A stretch of 64,000 nt of DNA from the NCBI GenBank assembly GCA_027405735.1, contig JAPEHQ010000003.1:930001-994000 (forward strand), written 5' to 3'. Under the pieces are notes generated by a model, which searched no databases, was not told the DNA's origin, and saw nothing but the letters and a program-made list of their open reading frames with translations. Below, piece after piece: positions 57,834 to 64,000 of the stretch. Made by a program: the position numbers and the translations under genes. The DNA is from Mucor racemosus (Eukaryota; Mucoromycota; Mucoromycetes; Mucorales; Mucoraceae). Numbering within the stretch: the first letter of the stretch is position 1; the number at the start of each line of letters is the position of its first letter.

Positions 57834-59816
57834 ATGAGATATATTACTACGCTATCGAGTGCAATAGCTTTGTGTAAGTGTGATAACTAATAAGCTGCCA
57901 TTCAACTAATGCAAAAATGACGTTTACATTTATAGCAATTTGTATCCATTGTTCAACAGTATTTGCTGATACTTTATACAGTGTCATTTCTGATGATCCA
58001 ACATTAGATACCGGTGTCATCATTAACAATAACGTCTATAAATTGCAACCTACAGCTGAAAGTAACATTTTATTTCAAGGCATTGCACCTTCAAATGTAA
58101 AATATTCTTATGCCAAATTTCAAAAAGATACCACAACCATTGTGGAACAAGAAAATTTCTCTCGTCCTGCAGTGTCTACTAACCAAACCCTTAATGAATT
58201 CTTCAACCGTAATTGGAATAAAAAGGATATTTCTACTTTTGAGCCTATCAGTAGTATTGCTAAAAACTTTAACCGCCGGGCCGACAATGAACTTCATCCT
58301 GTTGGAGAAATTCCTACTATTCATGTCATTGCAGCACAAACCGATATCGATAATATTCATGATCATTACAAGCAAGAGATTGAGGTCTTGGTCAATGTGA
58401 CATATATTAGTGCCAACATGATTAAGACATTTAGTAACGTTAAATTTGAAATTGGTGGACGATCTTCTAGACAATTTACCAAGTTTGCTTACAATATCAA
58501 GCTCGATAAAAAGCAAGATGACGACAACTTGAGTGGCTATAAAAAGCTCAAATTACGTACTACAGTTAGTGATCCTAGTTATATGCGTGAATATTTAGCA
58601 ACCGAGATGCTTGTTGCCGCAAATCAACCTGCAACAAAAGCGTCATATGCAAGGTAAGATAATATATTATAGATTGAATTACATTCTTTATTTATTAATA
58701 TAAACATTGCGCAGATTATTTATAAACAATAGACCTATTGGTTTATTCACTGTGATGGAAAAATATGACAAAACATGGCTTGCAAATGAATTTAATAATG
58801 GCGCAAGTAAATATGCTCATGGTATCCTCTATGAAGGAGAAGGTGGAAGCAAAAGCTCTGTTCGAGCTGATCTATCTTATAAAGGAGATGACCCAGCTGC
58901 TTATAATTCTTCTGCATATTCTGTTTCTGAAAAATCAAAATTAGGAGTTGAAAGTTTAGATGATTTAACTAGCTTTATAAAGTTTATCAATGATCAGCGT
59001 GAATTCCAAAAAACTGCAAATGCCGAAGCTATTTCAGCTACTGTCCCTGATTGGGAAAAACAACTTGACGTAGAGAACTTTTTAGTAGCGTAAGTTTTTT
59101 CTATTTCTATCCTCTCCACAGTATGCATCATTCTAAAATATGCATTATTTTTTTGTAGTATGGCATTCGAATTTCTTCATGGTTTCTGGGATGGTTACCT
59201 TCAAAACTCCAACAACTACTTTCTTTACAAATCTCCAGAAACTAACCGTTTTGTATGGATTAGTTGGGATTATGATTATGTAATGGGAAGTGGTCCAGTC
59301 AATATGAAGAGTATTTCTCAAGGCGATTACACTACTTACCTGGGTTTCGATAAGAGACCTTTAACCATTGCTCTTTTGAATGTCCCTGAATTTAAGGCCA
59401 TGTTTGAAAATAATTTAAAGACCATAGCAGATCAGATCTATAACCCTAGCAAAGCTAATCCTGTCATTGACTCTGTTTCTAATTTGATTCAAGATGATGT
59501 TGCCTGGGACAAATCTTTGCCTCATGTGAGAAAAGGGCTCGAGTTCTGGACATTTACACTGGAAAACTTAAAAAATGGCAATTTTAACAACAATACAAAT
59601 CAAAACGAAGGTACCCCATCTACTTTGAGTATTACTACAGGTGCAGAATTTTTAATCCGTTTGAATTCCAAAATTGACTGGAAGAAAGCCGTTGATGGGA
59701 GTACTGGACATGTTTCGTTGTATGGCGTCAAGGAATGGATTAATTTGAAATATAGCAATTATTACAAAAAGACTTCCTATAAACCCCTTATACCTTTTCT
59801 TCCTTTGAAGCATTAA
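57834..59816 (+). CDS. CotH-family (spore coat protein H-like) secreted protein
   Basis: Four exons: 57834-57873, 57936-58653, 58715-59089, 59159-59816 (596 aa). The N-terminus MRYITTLSSAIALSICIHC to FA is a signal peptide, assembled across intron 1. The body is a CotH domain: GEIPTIHVIAA, VKFEIGGRSSRQF, YKKLKLRTTVSDPSYMREYL, RPIGLFTVMEKYDKTWLA and WISWDYDYVMGSG, the last being the conserved metal/ATP-site segment of the atypical CotH kinase fold. In Mucorales, CotH proteins form surface-exposed families on spores, some acting in host-cell attachment; the role of this member is not known. It ends shortly after KEWINLKYSNYY without the Ser-rich stalk and C-terminal hydrophobic GPI signal common in the family. 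It may therefore be secreted, not anchored. Confidence 0.88.
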
Positions 59817-59929
59817 TTGCTACATTTAGTTGTAGTTTAACAATAATAAAGCAATAAAATTAGAGATTTATTAGGATACAAGTTTCTGGGAATTTTGATT
59901 TTTTATTATTTTTGACAATCTGGATATAT

Positions 59930-60157
59930 CTCAGTTTTTTGTTAAATTTATTGTTAACCTCTGTTTAATTCAGTTGCTCGAATGTAAAAGATCTTCATTA
60001 TTAACACTATTATTTAATACAATAAATTAATAATGACCTTTTATTTCCATTTTTTGACCTAATATTACGGAAAATAATTCATTCGATTTGGTGGAAAACT
60101 CGATTTAATGGACAATTTTCTCTTTCCCAACGATTCCACTAAATCGAATCACGACTG
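59930..60157 (-). mobile_element. Pogo-type MITE relic (one end only)
   Basis: About 228 bp matching one half of the 494-bp MITE family with many changes (ATTCAGTTGCTCGAATG, AATATTACGGAAAATA). It ends in an intact CACTAAATCGAATCACGACTG terminus followed by TA and then repeat W. The other half is missing. Confidence 0.8.
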
Positions 60158-61880
60158 TACCTATTCATACCTACTATATCCATGAAGAGCGGCAGCTTAC
60201 TTCATGGATTAGTATTCATAGAGATCGTATTTAAATTGTTATCAATAAAGGTACGCAGTAAGCTACTGTATAAGTGCACTTTGGCGATGATTTTCTCGAC
60301 ACTCGACACACAACAGTAGATTGTGGTCGTTGACCTTTGAGATCAGCGTGTCAAAAATGTGTCTGTACTCTTATGTAAAGTTGGAAGTTATTAGGATATA
60401 GGATTGAAATTCGCTGTGATAGGGTATTTGTTATCGATTTTCGACGGTTGTAAAAAATAGGTTTCAAATGGTTTTCGAATGCTTTCGTCCAATATTGAGT
60501 CGAATTACATAAAATCTTCAACGAAGATGTACCTTTCCTCTATAGGGGATTGATATCTCTCGAAAAACGGAAATACCAATACCAGAATATAAGTGCACTG
60601 GCCAAAACCCAAAATATAGACCAAGATTGATCTAAAATTGATTATTTAAAATTGAGAACTTAGATTGAGGTATTAGATTTTTCTATTTACAGGATAGTCC
60701 CAACTTAAAGCTACTCTGCATTTTTTGTTTCAGCAAAAAATATTGATTTCTCGTCGAGATAATCAAAACAATAGTTTTTATCACAGCTTAAACCTATCAT
60801 AACGGGGTTCCAAAATTTATGTGAAAAAATGATGGAAAAATGATTCAAACAACAAAATTGTTTAAATGCTCATGAACTACAAAGTAAATAGACCTAGCGT
60901 ATTAAATAGTTTTTGTACAGTTTTAAATTCTGCATCTACCTATATAAAATTTAAAAAAACATTTCACATAAGATGTTGCGCAAAATGCAATCGAAATTTT
61001 GGAGGTTTTTTGAAGATACAGAACACTTTTTATAAGTATATTTAAAATATAATAAATGACAATGATGCGCAAAAAAATTATCTATCGGTCGAGCTATTAT
61101 TTAACTTTTTAGCTACATTTTTCGTAGAGAAAACAAGATTTTTGTCCAAATTTTTTTCAGTTTCAGAATTTGGGATGAGGGTATACAAGGGGAAAATGGA
61201 CGTCAGAAATGGAGGTACCTTTTTGTACACATTTTTGAGGATATCTCCACGAAAAATCAATATTTTAAAAAACTCTAAATTAGGTCTGAGAGAGCTCAAC
61301 GAGCTGAATGACATGAATGCAAAAAAAAATGGTGTTCAATTTAAACAATATTTTGAAACCTGCTATAGAAATGCCCAAAAAATGAAAAAAAATAAAAGTG
61401 CTCAGAATTTTTTTATATTAACATATGTGATAGAGCGATTTAAAACAAGTAAATTTTATTATTAAAAAGTGGTAGTATAACCTAATTTTTTCTGGAGATA
61501 TGAAGCCTCAAAGTTTTCAATCCATTAGCAGTAAAATACGCGTAAAAAATCTGAAACCTTAGCATCGAAAAATTAATACCAACTGCAAAAAGTAGGATAT
61601 TTCCGGATACTTGCTTTTAGATTAAAGCTGAACATCTTAGGTACATTGACATATAATTTTATCTTGGTATTATTTATTGAAAAAAGAATTGAGAGGAATG
61701 AAAATTCTGGCGCAGTTTTTTCAAAAAAAGCAGCAAATTTTACATGTTTTTGAGTTTTTCGTGAGATGCAAAATATTTGTAATGATAGGAACATACCTAG
61801 CATAGTGTGGTACGCATCTTTCAAGTAGCTTGGAGCTTGGGCCCAATTGATTCACTAAATAAATATAAGAGACCACGTTG
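60158..61880 (+). repeat. Dispersed repeat W, copy C
   Basis: Full-length-looking copy without LTR insertion, used as the empty-site reference for copies A and B. Small open frames on both strands are similar between copies because the nucleotides are. Its left edge here is the TA next to the pogo relic. Confidence 0.85.
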
Positions 61881-62359
61881 GATAGGTGGAACCCAAATAG
61901 TAAATTTCAAAATGTTACATCTGCTTAAAAGGTAGTTTTTGTGTCAAATAGCAAGAAAAAAATAAAGGGGGGGAAGCATTCTGTACCATATGAATCAAAC
62001 CCTGGACCAGATATTTAAGCTGTAAATTGGGCCAACTATTAAATAAAAAGTAATAGCCAGTAAAATATAAATATTTGTCATTCAACAATGAATTCATATA
62101 TAGGGTAGCACGAAATCAAAGTATAGAACGACAAAAGGGAGGGAAGGAGATATGAAAATTAGGAATACATGGCACCATACATACACATTCACGCACAGAA
62201 AGAAATAACACATTAATACAGACAAGAAATAGGAGATAGTTATTACTTGAAAAAGGGAGATATACTGTTATACAAATAGGAAAAGATGAACATGGCTTAT
62301 TTTACACAATACAATTTTTTTTTATTTAATTAATTATTCGAAAATCTACACTATAAATT

Positions 62360-64000
62360 TCAAGATTGTGGACAAGCAAACCCACCCGTTGCAGGTGTAG
62401 CAATAACAGTTGGTTTATATCCCAACCAATCGAGACCAAAGAAATGCAAAGTGATCCAGAAATGTAATGGCAAGGCTTCACGTTGATTTGTGTTACTTGA
62501 CGACGACGACATAGCATTATTATCAGGAGTATTAAAAGGAATCATATGTTGTGGTGAACAAGCTTTACTCAGATCTACAAAAGTGGTATCTGTGCTATCT
62601 CGTGCCTGATAATCTACACGGATAGGCAATTGTATGGTAGAAATTGCATTTGGAGCCAACACAATGTGCTCAGGATTTGGATCATCGTTATGCAGCCCTT
62701 TTCCTATAATAAGTCCTGTAAGAGCATCTTTAGCAAGGGTTTGGATTTGAACAAGTCTTGTAGGAACATGGTTTTGACGATTGTCGACTGTAATGTTGAC
62801 TAGCCATTCACTTTCAAAAGCTACATTACCTACCATGACACCTTGCCTTGTCTCTGTGATTTTGGCGGGAGAGGTCAACGAGGCACCTTCAATACGCATC
62901 AGTGGCGTACGAGGCCATAAAAAGTAAGCGATAAGAACTGCCACAATTAAGCTTAGAAATGTGAAAAATACCCAGCCTCTTCTACCACAGCCTCGGTTTT
63001 TGGGGAGAGATTCTTGTTGTTGTTGTTGATGTTCTATTTCCTTTTCACGTTTTTGCTTTTGACGCTGTTCAATAGTGCGTCGACTTGGTCTTTGACCACA
63101 GCTAATAAAACAGCAACCAACCCAAAATCCACGGCTTCTGTGTTCATGATTGTCGCCATCAGAAGAAGAAGAAGAAATTGCTTTTTTCTTATTATTTAAT
63201 TTAGCCGTAGATCCTGCTGTACTTATATTGTGAGTGTCGTAACTGGCCTTTTCTTCATCGTCATAATCATGTTCCTCTTCAATTTCGTCATCATAGTCCC
63301 ATTGTCGTTCATTTTGATAGTACTTGTTATCGTAATCACCAACTTCAATATCGTCATAACCTTCATATCCACCATGTTTTGTAGAGTAGTCATCGCTCAT
63401 TGTTATCGTGCGTTTATCATCAGTAGAAGGAGAGTCAAGAAAGTAATCTCCAAGTGAAAATGATCTATTATCGATGGTGGCATTCTTTTCTGATTCAATA
63501 AACTGTGCATAAATAGGTTTCTTTTGTTGTTGTTGTTGTTGCAATTGATGGTGAACTAATGTATCCTGACTTCCCCATGGTCTACTATTTCTATCGCTTC
63601 TACCATTTGGACCCAAATTATTTAATACAGAGCTAGAAGCAGAAGATGGCGATAAAGATAAATCTAAATTTAGGAATGATGTTGTATTATCATCAAACAA
63701 AGTAGATCTAGATGGTTGTGGTTCTAATGGATGAACTATTACATGTAACATATGTATAAAAATTAATATAAATGTGCAAGTATTTTATTTTGCATAAATG
63801 ATATGCATACCTTGCGAAGGTTTACGTCCTGATGCTCCAGAAGTAGCTCTAATATTATTATTGATAACTCCCAAATCCAATTCATCCGCAAAGGAAGCAG
63901 CACGTGATCTGGTTGTAGTATCGGGTGTAGTAGCTGAAGAAGGGGTTAAGGTACTAGAAGACTTCATAAATGCACTAGCAATTGTCAATCTTCCAGGCAC
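62360..64000 (-). CDS. Membrane-anchored LEA2-domain-like protein (Vac7-like), 5' end missing
   Basis: Partial gene on the minus strand. The upstream exon runs from beyond 64000 to 63811 and the last exon is 63735-62360 (about 521 residues visible). The N-terminal part is long, low-complexity and acidic (Ser, Gln, Asp/Glu/Tyr runs such as QWDYDDEIEEEHDYDDEE). A Cys-rich basic stretch follows (GFWVGCCFISCGQRPSRR), then one membrane helix (RRGWVFFTFLSLIVAVLIAY), then a C-terminal domain starting TPLMRIEGASLTSPAKITE with NVAFESEWLVNITVDNRQN. This is the strand pattern of LEA2-like domains found in vacuolar proteins such as Vac7 and Tag1. The assignment rests on architecture and is tentative. The exon join at G|TT is in frame. 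Confidence 0.6.

Noticed and set aside
61078..61465. Overlapping ORFs on both strands, similar to those at 41849-42137
   Set aside because: They lie in repeat W and coincide on opposite strands; similarity is explained by nucleotide conservation of the repeat.

Overview
The window looks like nuclear chromosomal DNA of an early-diverging filamentous fungus, most likely Mucorales (Mucoromycota). The genes are AT-rich with short GT-AG introns (mostly 50-110 nt). They include a Cdc10-type septin, squalene synthase, Rix1 and a CotH-family spore-coat/invasin-type protein, the last being typical of Mucorales. Species cannot be assigned from sequence alone.

Gene-dense blocks. (1) 1-15.6 kb: the 5' end of an unknown gene; a UPF0658-type Golgi membrane protein; septin cdc10; cohesin subunit smc1; zpr1; and a Mucorales-style transmembrane pseudokinase. 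(2) 23.9-31.1 kb: rix1 (ribosome biogenesis), erg9 (squalene synthase), an FLX1/SLC25A32-like mitochondrial carrier, and a bHLH transcription factor. (3) 44.5-46.9 kb: a GNAT acetyltransferase and a Rieske-domain protein. (4) 48-59.8 kb: exon-like remains of an unknown gene, trm8 (tRNA m7G46 methyltransferase), a small acidic protein, a ZIP7/Yke4-like zinc transporter, rps24, an ARL5-like GTPase and a CotH protein. (5) 62.3-64 kb: the 3' part of a membrane-anchored LEA2/Vac7-like protein running off the window. Most of these are independent housekeeping genes and no metabolic cluster is evident. Exon structures were worked out by hand. Several genes have 3-30 nt first or last coding exons (cdc10, smc1, UPF0658, trm8, rps24) that simple ORF calling misses.

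Repeat islands. The stretches at 17.4-23 kb, 32.5-42.6 kb and 59.9-61.9 kb are nested transposon graveyards. By comparing repeat copies with one another (filled versus empty sites) I could place insertions at single-base resolution: three solo LTRs with 5-bp target duplications, a 150-bp CACTA-like MITE, two near-identical inverted 494-bp pogo-type MITEs plus a relic, and an internally deleted Tc1/mariner element with a transposase C-terminal remnant. These sit inside older repeat families: W, about 2 kb, three copies; U, about 732 bp, three copies; D, about 1 kb, two copies carrying a captured dynein intermediate chain fragment; R; and P.

Possibly undescribed features: the U/D module with the host-gene fragment, an array of five hairpins sharing one AGCTCGT/ACGAGCT stem at 33.0-33.35 kb, a diverged 23-bp minisatellite at 17.4 kb, and the membrane pseudokinase.
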